Origin: Chimonanthus salicifolius
Lineage: Eukaryota > Streptophyta > Magnoliopsida > Laurales > Calycanthaceae
NCBI GenBank assembly: GCA_013350335.1
Contig: CM023537.1
Span: 48,172,111 to 48,236,110 of the forward strand
DNA: 64,000 nucleotides
Direction of reading: 5' to 3'
Shown piece after piece: positions 13,176-25,973 of this stretch. Made by a program: the position numbers and the translations under genes. Position 1 is the first letter of the stretch, and each line of letters begins with the position of its first letter. Below the pieces are notes generated by a model. It ran no database searches. It was not told the DNA's origin and saw only the letters and a program-made list of their open reading frames with translations.

Positions 13176-15225
13176 ATGCATACACATATAAACCCACACT
13201 TGTATACTCACAAATGCATATGCCACCTATACATGCATTCTCACATTTGCACTTGCAAACTCGCACATGCATTCTCACATTTGCACATACAAGCTCACAC
13301 ATTCATTCACAATATCAATAACACAATGTATGTTTAACAAAATGATAAAAAAAAAAAAAAAAAAAACCATATTTAGCATTTACAAGGTTTCAACTAAACT
13401 TGTAATACACTTGAGTATCCTACTCAACCCCATTGAGGTATCCCACTCAACGTCAACTGTATAAGTTTAGGGTATCCCACTCTACCCTATCGAGGGATCT
13501 CACTCATCCTTGAATCCATTAAGTCCTGATATAGAAATAATGCAGCATCTTGCAAGAGATCGACTGGTCATTCAATTGTGTGCATATACATTAACATGTA
13601 TATTAACTATCAACTATGCATAAACATGGAAACAATATAAAATTACCATTCACATATCTTTTCTCCATTTACCTTTTCCATGATGGCTTAACAATGAAGT
13701 TCCACTTACCATCCACTGGTTTCAATGTAGGTTTAATAACCTAGAATATTTTCATCTCATCACATGCACAAATTTATTAGCACAGGAATATTCATATATA
13801 TACATAACTCTATGCATGATCAAATATCTCACTCACCACATTCACATATACTATAAATTCACCTATTCATATAACGAATTCATTAATCACATGCATGGAT
13901 TAGTATAACACATACTACATGCACTACTAACCATAATATGAATCACAAACATGTATCTACACCATGCACTATCATTGGTTATTCTAAAAATTATCCAACA
14001 ACACATCTATCATTCTCTAGATCTCTCATCCTCATATTGCGTTTTGACCACTAGGCCTCAGCTCCCTAACAACTTTTTTATGCTTCCGTTCTGACAGTCA
14101 AAACTAAAATTTCGTTCCTTATATGGAAGCAGTGTCAAGTCTCGCTTTCTGCTCCCACTTGGTCTTTTCCATTTAATAAATTCTATGGGTCCCATTTTCC
14201 TTTCTAAAGTCTAATAGTTTCCCCAATAACCCAATACACAAGTTAAGTTAAGTCTTTTTACCTTTATCGACGAAATTACATGAATTTCTCGATTTACATG
14301 AACGAGAGAGAACTGACTTAACTAAAGTGTTTTCGGCTACAAAAACAATGGGGATGCACATGAAAGGTGGCTTTATTGGCTGTCGAAAGGAGGGAGAGAA
14401 AAACGTTGAACGAGAGAGAAAGCCTATTGTTTTTTTTCCTTTCTTTTCTTTTATAATCTTCAATACTTGGCTAGCAAGAAAACCCACAAAAGGGATAAGG
14501 TTGACACGTATCGTAAAAGGATAAGGTTTATCTTATCTTTTTTTTTTTTTTTTAACTTTTTTTACTTTCAACCTACTTTCACCAGTTGAGTACTGTGGAG
14601 GTCTCACTAGATTGAGTTAACAGATCTAATATGTTGGTATTTAAAATTAGAAATGCCATAAAAATTTGGAGGAAAAAACATGTCAAATACTCGATGATTT
14701 AAACAAAAATTATATAAATATCAAATTTGCAAAATTTAAAGTATTATAATGGAAAAATTATGACTACACAATCAGACCACATAAATTTTTCTTATAAAAA
14801 CATTCTGAAGCTCCGAGGTGTCTTGACACTTTTAAATATTTAAAAATTAATGTTTTATAAAATAAGGATAGCCCCGACAATTCAAAAATCAGACTTCTGA
14901 AAATCAGAATGACAAACAGTAAAATTCTTAAAACTCAGAATTCAAAACTGAGCGGCAGTGAACAATTTGAAACTTTAAATATCTCAAATGAGGGGTTTTT
15001 CACATAAAAATAGATTTAGGGTCTCAGCTGGAGGAAATTTAGATATTTACAACTTTGCCACTCACGCTTTAATGAGTCAAATCTAAAGGTTTCTGAACTC
15101 AGATCAAGTCAAACTTGAACTCTACATAAAGCCCATTCCGTAATTTTTAAAATTAACAGACTTCTAACCATACTTAACGATTAACAATCACACAATTAGT
15201 CATTAATTAGGATTAGGGTATTGCA
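13168..15225 (-). mobile_element. Possible Gypsy LTR fragment, minus strand
   Basis: Read on minus, the right end begins TGCAATACCCTAATCC, very like the start TGTAATACCCTAACCC of the solo LTRs at 50718 and 49866. The left border is placed where the gag zinc knuckle stops. It contains short repeats of CACATTTGCAC and ATCCCACTC type near 13200-13500 and no gene. No matching target duplication was found, so the borders are a guess. Confidence 0.3.
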
Positions 15226-17255
15226 AAATCTGAAGAAAGGAAGCCAGATTTCTTTTTTCTGTTTTTATATTTTCTTTCTTCTTCCTTGATTTTCTTCTTC
15301 CAAATGTGTGAACCGTAGGTCATGAGTCATAGTTTTCTCCTCTAAACAATGGTGAACCGCGGTCCATAACGATTTTTTACGGTTCAAATTTCAAAAGGTT
15401 TTAACAGAACCGAACCTGGGGAGATGACTGTTGCGGTCGAACCACCGGTTAATACCAAACACACATCTAAACAGCCCAGACCTCAGTCTAAGCTCTCTAG
15501 GAAGCCCAAGAAAGGTCCAATCTCCACAGCCTCTCCTGCAATGACAAGTGTCTAGTCCAGAAGACACTCGCCCAAGAAGGATAGGCTTGTAAGCAAGAGA
15601 AAAAGGATATGAGAGAGGAGTTGGCGAGTTTGCAAGGATAGAAGCTTGCAATGGATGTTTTAAAAACCAACCTGTGGATTGAACCTTGTAAATAGAAGGT
15701 TGGGTTAAATAAGATTCAACGGGGTTCAACCGCAGTCAAACTCGGTCTAACCCACCATTAATATTAAATAATTTATTATTAAATAAGTATAAAATAAATT
15801 AATAGATAATAAAATATAAATAGTTATAAAATAAAACATATAATAAAAAACAAGATTATATTTTAACAAAAAATATTCTTATTCCTATCATATTTCAATA
15901 TCATTCTAAAAAAATATTCGATTTTTTTCTCTCTTTTTAGTTTTTGCTAATAGTCTCTTTTTTTTTTTTTTTTTTCTCTTCTCATGTTTTACCATTATGA
16001 TTTTACTGAAGGACTACACAAATGAGTAGTCCACTAGGTATGTACAATTATGTGTACTCAAGGCTGAAAGGATAAGAATCTCTGCTTTCTTCGTGTGCTT
16101 CCTTGAGTTCTCTCCCATTATCTTCTTTCTGCTTCTTTCTCTCATTCGATTCTTACTCTCTTCAATTTTTTTTCCTTCCCGGGATCGAGTGGATCTCCAC
16201 CGACATCAGTAGCAGCAGATTTCTCTCCCTCCTCTCTTTTTTTCTTTTTTTTCTTTTTTCTGCACAATCGTCCAATCCATGCAGTGAAGGCGATTTTTTT
16301 TGAAAATATTTTTTTATATAATTTCTGAAATGGTTTTTTACGATTATGGGTCACTGCTTTTTTAAGGAAACCGTTTAAATTGTGAGTTTGACCGGGTTTT
16401 TCTTCTATGGAAGGGTTTTTGAGAAAATCGGATCGTACTCATTTCAGTCACGGTTGAACCTCCGTTTCAATTGCAAACCAGTCCGATTTTCAAAACACAG
16501 TGGAAAATCCTACTTTTTAGGTTTTTCCCTACTTGATAGGATTTTTCTTTATTTTATTTTTCTGTGTGTGTTTTCTTAGAATAAATCTTAGCCATCAATT
16601 CTGAAGTGGTGGCAAGATAGAGTATTCTTATTGGACAATAAAACAATAAGAATTAATAAACTCCATTCCTAAGTTGTTTTTTAACTCTTCACATTTTCAT
16701 CATCTTAATTATTTAACGTTATAATTTTTATTGTCTTTAAAAATATGATTTAATTATCTTGACTAAGATTTTTTTATCTAAATTATGAATTCAAGCATAA
16801 TCAATTAAAATAGACCCATATCAAATACTATTGGTGGGTTGTAGAAAGAGAAGTGTGTTGAAAAATCCAACACCATGCATGCACCCAAAATGCCTTAAAA
16901 ATATTATAATACAAAAATGTCAACTTTTAAAATTTAAAAACGTTATTAGTTCTTGAAGAGAATTTAGAATTTAAAATTTTGATAATTTTGATAACTTTTA
17001 TACTTTAAAAAGGTGAAATAATCATACAGTATTATCCAACCATCCAATTTAAAACAAACAAATCCAACGTGAAATGAAGAAGCACTAAAGAGTTTGATAA
17101 ACCGCTGGATTAGCTCACAGTCTCATACTCACGTAAACTATGGTGAGGATGGCATTATATCATCATTATTCTTAAAAAAAAAAAAAGAGAGAAAAGAAAA
17201 GAAAAGTCTGTCTCTTCTGTTATTCTCTGAGAGAGAGATTCATTCTTCTATTTTT
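15226..17255. other. Non-coding spacer
   Basis: No gene supported. Contains pyrimidine-rich and T-rich low-complexity tracts (15958-15976, 16225-16260) and an AT-rich block (15740-15900). Confidence 0.5.
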
Positions 17256-18147
<892 letters not shown>

Positions 18148-18388
18148 TTAAAGTCACCGTCCGGAAGCCTCTAATGTTTGAAAATTAATATTTTATTTCG
18201 TCATGGCATGCGTCAGCAGAGTAAGATAGAATACTTTTTAGCTTCACGGGTCAAGTTTGACTTTTTGGATCCCAAAGACATCCAGCCTTACTGTTTAGAC
18301 TTTTTTGGTAGATGTGTGCACACTCATCTATCTAATCAAATATTTTGTACTTTATGCAATAGTTCAATTTTATTAAATTTAACTATTC

Positions 18389-20264
18389 GGCCATCTATTT
18401 ACGGATTCGATTTTTTTATCTCTACACACATCTATTTTTTTTTAGTTCGGATAACTAATTATCATTTTTCTCCTATATTTTCATTTATTCGAATGAATTT
18501 TCAGTTTATTTCGACATTCGTTCGAATGAATGGACGCATATCCCATTAAATTTTGATTCGTTCAAACGAATCTCCATTTAAAATCAATTCATTCGAATGA
18601 ATGAACTAGATAAACAGTAACATAACAGTAACACATGTTACTGTTCACCTGTGAACGAAACGATTGAATGAATCGATTTTTATTAAAATTTCAAAGTTAT
18701 TTTTTAAGCACTTTGTATTTTTAAAATTTCTCAAATTAAATATCCGGACTAATTACGATAATTTGATAAAAATACTTTAAGACTTTAAGGTCTTTTGACA
18801 CTCTTAAATATTTGAAACACAGTATTTTACAAATAAAGATATCCCTAGGGTGTGCCGAAAACACATTTAGGAGTGTCAAAAGACCTTGAAGTCTTAAAGT
18901 ATATTTATCATGTTATGGTAATTAGTCCGGATATTCAATTTAAGAAATTTTGGAAATATACAGTGTTTAAAAAATAACTTTAAAGTTTTAAAGGAGATTT
19001 TATTATTTAATACACTATGCACATTATTTTTTAACCACCGTGTATTTTCAAAATTTCTCAAATTGAATATTCGGACTAATTACGATAACCTGATAAATAT
19101 ACTTTAAGACTTAAAGGTCTTTTGACATTCTTAAATGTGTTTTCGGCACACCCTAGGGATACCCTTATTTGTAAAATACTGTGTTTTAAATATTTAAGAG
19201 TGTCAAAAGACCTTTAAGTCTTAAAGTATTTTTATCAGATTATCGTAATTAGTCCGGATATTTAATTTGAGAAATTTTAAAAATAAATAGTGCTTAAAAA
19301 ATAATTTTGAAATTTTAATAAAAATCGATTCATTCGAATGAAATCAGTTCTAATGAATCGATTTTTATTAAAATTTCAAAATTATTTTTTAAGCACTATT
19401 TATTTTTAAAATTTCTGAAATTAAATATCCGAACTAATTACGATAATCTGATAAAAATACTTTAAGACTTTAAGGTCTTTTGACACTCCTAAATATTTAA
19501 AACACAGTATTTTACAAATAAGAGTATCCCTAGGGTGTGCCGAAAACACATTTAGGAGTGTCAAAAGACCTTGAAGTCTTAAAGTATATTTATCAGGTTA
19601 TCGTAATTAGTCCGAATATTCAATTTGAGAAATTTTGAAAATACACGGTGCTTAAAAAATAATGTGCATAGTGGATTAAATAATAAAATCTCTTTTAAAA
19701 CTTTAAAGTTTTTTTTTAAGCACTGTGTATTTTCAAAATTTCTCAAATTGAATATCCGGACTAATTACGATAACCTGATAAAAATACTTTAAGACTTCAA
19801 GGTCTTTTGAGAAACCTAAATGTGTTTTCGGCACACCCTAAGGATACCCTTATTTGTAAAATACTGTGTTTTAAATATTTAAAAGTGTCAAAAGGCCTTA
19901 AAGTCTTAAAATATTTTTATCAGATTATCGTAATTAGTCCAAATATTTAATTTGAGAAATTTTAAAAATACACAGTGTTTAAAAAATAACTTTGAAATTT
20001 AAAAAAAAATCGATTCATTCAATCAATTCGTTCACGGGTGAACAGTAACAGATTCATTCATTCGAACGAATTGATTTTAAACGGAGATTCGTTCGAATGA
20101 ATCAAAATTGGATGGGGTATGCGTCCATTCGTTGGAACGAATGCCTAAATTAACTGGGAATTCGTTCGAACGAATGGAAATGTGGAGACAAAATGGTAAT
20201 TAGCCATCCACACCAAAAAATGGGTGTGTAGAGGTAGAAAAATCGAGTGTGTAAACGAGTGGCC
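18389..20264. repeat. Foldback element: 1.9 kb nested inverted repeats
   Basis: The whole stretch is an imperfect inverted repeat centred at about 19343. Its outer ends match as GGCC-AT...CGATTTTT...CTCTACACAC (18389-18440) and the complement at 20210-20264. Inside are four units of about 300 bp in alternating orientation, recognisable by a CCCTAGGG (or CCCTAAGG) core at 18843, 19151, 19528 and 19836, spaced 308, 377 and 308. Each unit also folds on itself through the arms AGGTCTTTTGACA / TGTCAAAAGACCT. Each outer arm carries a cluster of 16-bp palindromes of the type ATTCGTTCGAACGAAT. No protein is encoded. No clear target duplication was found. It may be a foldback or long-TIR (Mutator-like) non-autonomous transposon, and any transcript through it would form a very long hairpin. 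Confidence 0.85.
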
Positions 20265-21420
20265 TTTATTAATTATCAATTTTATTCTATTTCAGTTGGA
20301 ATGAAACTTTGACAAAAATATCGAATGGAACTGTTTCTATTTTGGCACTAAGTATTATTTTGAAATGACCCATTTTGGCCTAGCGATTTCCCTCTACTGA
20401 TTTTATAATTCTTTCTAAATTTTTATACATCAATCTAAAATGAAATTATACAAAATCAAATTACTAATCATTTGATTTTAATAGTGAAAATCATTAACAT
20501 CTTTAATTTAACAGAGATTGATAAATTTGACCACTAAGGTCCAAGTAGATAGAAATTTAACTTTCCACTTAAATTCAATATACTTGTAGCTCATTATGTA
20601 ATTTTTAATTCATACAATTGATATTTTATGGATATGAAAAAAATTGGAAAAAAAAATGAAATGAATTAATACACCTATTTGTTTTTAGCTTTGATATTTG
20701 ATTGGATTCATATTTATTGGTGTTTATTTCTTGCTTAATTCTTATGTTCTCTTTTTGTCTAATTAGACTTTTATTTGATAATTACACTATTAAAATATAA
20801 AATTATAAACATGAATGGATATTTAATGATAGTTTATATTTTTATTTAAGTAGGTTAGTGTGAAATGATGAAAACAGGAACTCGTAACATATTTTTATTA
20901 TTTTTTTAATTTTAACATATTTTAATTTTTAATTTTTATGTTATCTTTGTAAAATTAAAAACCAAACTGGTCAAAGCACCGAAATGTTCCTGTGTGGAAA
21001 GAAAGCCAAAATGAGTTCCAGAACATATCTCATAACTAAGGTTAATTTCTTCTACATTGTAATTTCAACATAACAAAATAATAATTAATTTCTCCAAAAT
21101 TAATAACTTTATATTTAAAATAATATATAAAAACACTAAGATTCATAAAATAATAATATATCAAACTAAAATCAGCTTCTGAAGTCACGGCCAGAGATTC
21201 ATAAAACAAATATAATTTTTAATGATATCATATTTTATTTTTTAATTTTGTCAATAAAAGAGGCTTTGATTGAAAGTTTAATTTATTCAAAGTGAAATGG
21301 ATAATGTCTTCACCCACCCATAGATATTATAAAAAAGGAAAAATATTTAGTCTTCTCAAGTCCACACTGATGGCGCAAGCAATGACACATGATTAAAAAA
21401 AATATTAATAGAAAACTCCA
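20265..21420. other. AT-rich intergenic, upstream of GSTU-b
   Basis: No gene or clear repeat is seen. The DNA is very AT-rich. It holds whatever distal promoter GSTU-b has outside the foldback element. Confidence 0.5.
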
Positions 21421-21424
21421 AAGT

Positions 21425-22419
<995 letters not shown>

Positions 22420-22426
22420 ATAGTTA

Positions 22427-22432
22427 ATAAAG
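22427..22432 (+). terminator. Polyadenylation signal of GSTU-b
   Basis: AATAAA lies 8 bp after the stop codon, with a second AATAAA-type signal at about 22450. The near one is unusually close, so the second may be the one used. Confidence 0.45.
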
Positions 22433-22692
22433 GCTGCTTTTGGACGAGTAATAAAATTTATAGCAGTTACGTGAGGTTATTTTGCCCAAGGATTATTTCG
22501 AGTATTATGAATACTTAAAGAATTTTTAAAAGTAGAGGAAAGGTAAAATTGAGTTTTTACTCTTTAACTTTTAGTTATTAAATAAGAGTAATGGAGATTA
22601 TCCTCGTTACTCTCTTTTCTCACCAGATTTGATCTTTTCTATTTTCGTGTTTGTGTTTGAACAATAAGTAATGCTAAACTTTTCTTTGTTAT

Positions 22693-22948
22693 TGTAGAAA
22701 TATAAATCATACACCACAAATCATCATAACACAGGATTTACGTGGAAAACCCATAAGGGAAAAAACCACGAGAGAAAGAGAGTATATTATTTCACTGTAT
22801 TTTTCTGTATACATCAGAGATATATTTATAAGATAAAATACAAGTATGAGTTCTATTTAGGACTCTGAGACCCAATTGAGTTAGGACTCTGAGACCTAAT
22901 GGAGTTAGGACTCAGAGTCCTACTCATCCTCTCTTTTCTATTTCAACA
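22693..22948 (-). repeat. 3' LTR of the Copia element
   Basis: 256 bp, TGTAGAAATA to TTTCAACA on plus. It contains a threefold imperfect repeat around TTAGGACTC and a TATA-like ATATATTTATAAG. It looks identical to 28438-28693. Confidence 0.97.
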
Positions 22949-22957
22949 CTCCCCCTC
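22949..22957 (-). other. Polypurine tract of the Copia element
   Basis: On minus this reads GAGGGGGAG, directly abutting the 3' LTR. This is the expected place for the plus-strand primer. It overlaps the pol stop codon TGA. Confidence 0.85.
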
Positions 22958-25900
22958 AAGTAGGTGCGAAAATGTCGATTGAGCCCAACTTGGACAAAAT
23001 ATCTTGAAATTTAACAGCGGGGAGACTTTTTGTGAAGATATCTGCTAATTGTTGATCACTGCGTACAAACGGAGTAGAAATAACATTAGCTTGCAAATTT
23101 TCCCGAACAAAATGACAATCCACCTCAATGTGTTTGGTTCTCTCATGAAACACCGGATTTGAAGCAATGTGAATGGCAGCTTGATTATCACAAAACATTT
23201 GCGTTGGCTGATTAGAACTAAAACCCAAATCTTGCAATAAGGACCGAAGCCAAATAACTTCACTGGTGGTTAAGGCCATTGCACGATATTCTGCTTCTGC
23301 ACTTGATCTTGCAACAACACTCTGCTTTTTACTTTTCCAAGTTACCAGATTTCCTCCCACAAATGTACAATATCCTGTTGTAGATCGTCGATCAACTGGA
23401 CAACCTGCCCAATCAGCATCAGTGTAAGCAGTAATGGAACTATTTCCATTCTTCCGCATCCATATTCCCCTTCCTGGAGAGCCCTTCAAATATTGTAAAA
23501 TTCGATTAACAGCATTCATGTGAGTAACTGTAGGTGCATGCATAAATCTGCTGACTAGACTGACTGCATAGGAAATATCTGGCCTAGTGATAGTAAGATA
23601 AATCAATCGACCAACCAACCTTTGAAACTGACCAATATCAGATAACAATTCTCCAACATTATCAAGCTTACCTCCACTGTCAATTGGAGTATCTGATGGT
23701 TTAACTCCCATCTTTCCAATATCCTGCAACAGATCCAGCACATATTTTCTTTGATTAAGAAATATGCCCTTCTTTGAGTAGGCAACTTCTAATCCAAGAA
23801 AATATTTTAAGACTCCCAGATCTTTGATGGCAAATCTCTTGTGCAGTAGAGTCTTAAGTCTTGTAATTTCATTTTTGTCATCACCTGTGATCACTATATC
23901 ATCAACATATACTAAAACAACAGTTGTACCACACATACCTTTTTTTACAAACAACGAGGAATCAGCCGCACTCCTTTTAAGTCCATTACTCATGAGAACA
24001 GAACTGAGCTTAGCATACCACGCACGGGGAGATTGCTTAAGTCCATATATGGCCTTTTTCAGCTTGCACACAAATCCAACTTTGGATTCTTGTGAATGTC
24101 CTGGTGGAATACTCATGTATACCTCCTCTTCTAGGTCACCATGCAAGAAAGCATTTTTTACATCCATCTGAGATAATTTCCAACCCTGATTTGCTGCTAA
24201 CGAGAGAATCACTCGAAAAGTGTTCATCTTTGCAACAGGTGCAAAAGTCTCTGTGTAATCTTCTCCATATGTTTGTGTAAAACCTCTGGCAACAAGTCTC
24301 GCCTTATATCGCTCCACAGTTCCATCACTTTTATACTTGATTTTGTATATCCAACGGCACCCAACAGTCTTCTTTCCAAGAGGCAATTTGACAATATTCC
24401 AAGTTTTATTATCATCAAGTGCTTGCAATTCTTCTTTCATTGCCAGTCTCCAAACAGATATAGAGTTAGCTTCACGAAATGTCTTTGGTTCTTGTTCACT
24501 GGACATGGCACTCAAGAAGGCCAGATGGGACTGAGTAACATTAACATATGTCAGAGAAGCCTCCATTGGATATGATACAGCATGGTAAGTGAAGAAATCT
24601 TTCATTCCTTTTGGAGGACGAGTCTCTCTACTCGATCTACGTAATGGCAGAGGAGGAGCCGGTATTTCAGTTGCTGTAGAAATCGGCTGGATCTCTGGAG
24701 ATATAGCCTCAGTAGGAGCTGTCGATATTTCAATTGCTGTAGACATTGGGTGGTTATCTGGAGGGAGAATCATAGTATTTCCGCGGTAGGAGACATCATC
24801 AGTTACAGTAGGAAGCGGTACCAAGTCAGACAAGTACTCCCCCTGGAACCGATTCCCAGAGGCACCAGGAGCTGGAAAATACGGTTCAGATTCAACGAAG
24901 CGAACATCACGTGATACAAGAAGCTTGCGAGATGATAGCTCATAACAAATGTACCCTTTCTGTGTGGAAGAGTAACCGAAGAAAACACACCTGAGAGATC
25001 TGGCATCGAACTTATCACGATTAATACTCTGGCGATGGACATAGCAGACACACCCAAATACACGTAGGTGAGATAAGTCAAGAGGTCTATTCTTCAATAC
25101 TTCCAATGGGGATTTAAAATTGGTAACCCGACTAGGAAGTCGATTAACCAAATAGATAGCAGTCAAGACGCCATGAGACCAGTATGTCTTAGGAATATGC
25201 ATCTGAAACATAAGTGCTCGAGCAGTTTCTAGGATGTGACGATTTTTCCGTTCTGACACACCATTCTGTTGTGGCGTACCCACGCAGCTAGTTTGATGAA
25301 TAATACCTTTGTTATGAGTATAATCAGCAAAAAGAGCATTGACATATTCAGTCCCATTGTCAGAGCGAAGAATTTGAATCTTTGCATGAAACTGAGTATG
25401 GACCATGTTGTAGAAATCTTTGAAAGCAGATAACACCTCAGTTTTAGATTTGAGCAAGTATAACCAAGTAACACGTGTGCAATCATCAATGAACAACACA
25501 AAATATTTAAATCCATCATAAGAAACAATGGGAGCACTCCATACATCAGAATGAATCAGTTCAAAACAAGCAAGAGACTTAGAAGTAGAAGAAGCAAATG
25601 GTAACCGTGATTGTTTTGAAAATTGACAAATATCACAAACATTAGACGGAATAGAAACAGACGGAAAAAGACAAGACAAAATACGACTTGAAGGATGTCC
25701 AAGCCGTTGGTGCAGTAGGTGACCCTCTACACGGTCCTTGGCATGATAAACCTTATTAGGAGAAGGTAACATGTAAAGACCGTTGGAAAATATGCCTTCA
25801 CCAATCGTCTTCTTGGATGTTCGATCCTGAAAGACGACAGAGTTAGGAGAGAAAATAACATCACAGTTCAAAGCATTAGTAAGTTTTCCAACAGATAGGA

Positions 25901-25973
25901 GTTGAGTTGGAAAAGAAGGAACAACCAGAGCAGTAGAAGGGATGCTATTTGAAAAAAAAATCAATTTTACCAC
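22956..25973 (-). CDS. pol: Copia pol: integrase, reverse transcriptase, RNase H
   Basis: An open frame of 1005 codons. Its upstream limit (a GTG) is not a real start, since the frame is normally entered from gag. It encodes the enzymes that copy and insert the element. Order: GAG-pre-integrase zinc region with HQRLGHPS and CDICQ (87-116); integrase core with D143, D205 and E241, exact D35E spacing; a variable linker (about 360-500); reverse transcriptase from about 515 with YVDD at 689-692; RNase H with D852, E893 and D929 and the SSAEAEYRAM and TKHIEVDCHF phrases. There is no internal stop and length is normal for Copia. The frame overlaps the end of gag by 29 bp in another phase, so expression requires a frameshift or an edited T run. 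Confidence 0.95.
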   Translation of the reverse strand: MVKLIFFSNSIPSTALVVPSFPTQLLSVGKLTNALNCDVIFSPNSVVFQDRTSKKTIGEGIFSNGLYMLPSPNKVYHAKDRVEGHLLHQRLGHPSSRILSCLFPSVSIPSNVCDICQFSKQSRLPFASSTSKSLACFELIHSDVWSAPIVSYDGFKYFVLFIDDCTRVTWLYLLKSKTEVLSAFKDFYNMVHTQFHAKIQILRSDNGTEYVNALFADYTHNKGIIHQTSCVGTPQQNGVSERKNRHILETARALMFQMHIPKTYWSHGVLTAIYLVNRLPSRVTNFKSPLEVLKNRPLDLSHLRVFGCVCYVHRQSINRDKFDARSLRCVFFGYSSTQKGYICYELSSRKLLVSRDVRFVESEPYFPAPGASGNRFQGEYLSDLVPLPTVTDDVSYRGNTMILPPDNHPMSTAIEISTAPTEAISPEIQPISTATEIPAPPLPLRRSSRETRPPKGMKDFFTYHAVSYPMEASLTYVNVTQSHLAFLSAMSSEQEPKTFREANSISVWRLAMKEELQALDDNKTWNIVKLPLGKKTVGCRWIYKIKYKSDGTVERYKARLVARGFTQTYGEDYTETFAPVAKMNTFRVILSLAANQGWKLSQMDVKNAFLHGDLEEEVYMSIPPGHSQESKVGFVCKLKKAIYGLKQSPRAWYAKLSSVLMSNGLKRSAADSSLFVKKGMCGTTVVLVYVDDIVITGDDKNEITRLKTLLHKRFAIKDLGVLKYFLGLEVAYSKKGIFLNQRKYVLDLLQDIGKMGVKPSDTPIDSGGKLDNVGELLSDIGQFQRLVGRLIYLTITRPDISYAVSLVSRFMHAPTVTHMNAVNRILQYLKGSPGRGIWMRKNGNSSITAYTDADWAGCPVDRRSTTGYCTFVGGNLVTWKSKKQSVVARSSAEAEYRAMALTTSEVIWLRSLLQDLGFSSNQPTQMFCDNQAAIHIASNPVFHERTKHIEVDCHFVRENLQANVISTPFVRSDQQLADIFTKSLPAVKFQDILSKLGSIDIFAPT

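Noticed and set aside
18178..18549. 123-codon plus frame at the left edge of the foldback
   Set aside because: It runs into the inverted repeat arm, is Phe/Ile-rich from AT-rich DNA, and has no counterpart domain.
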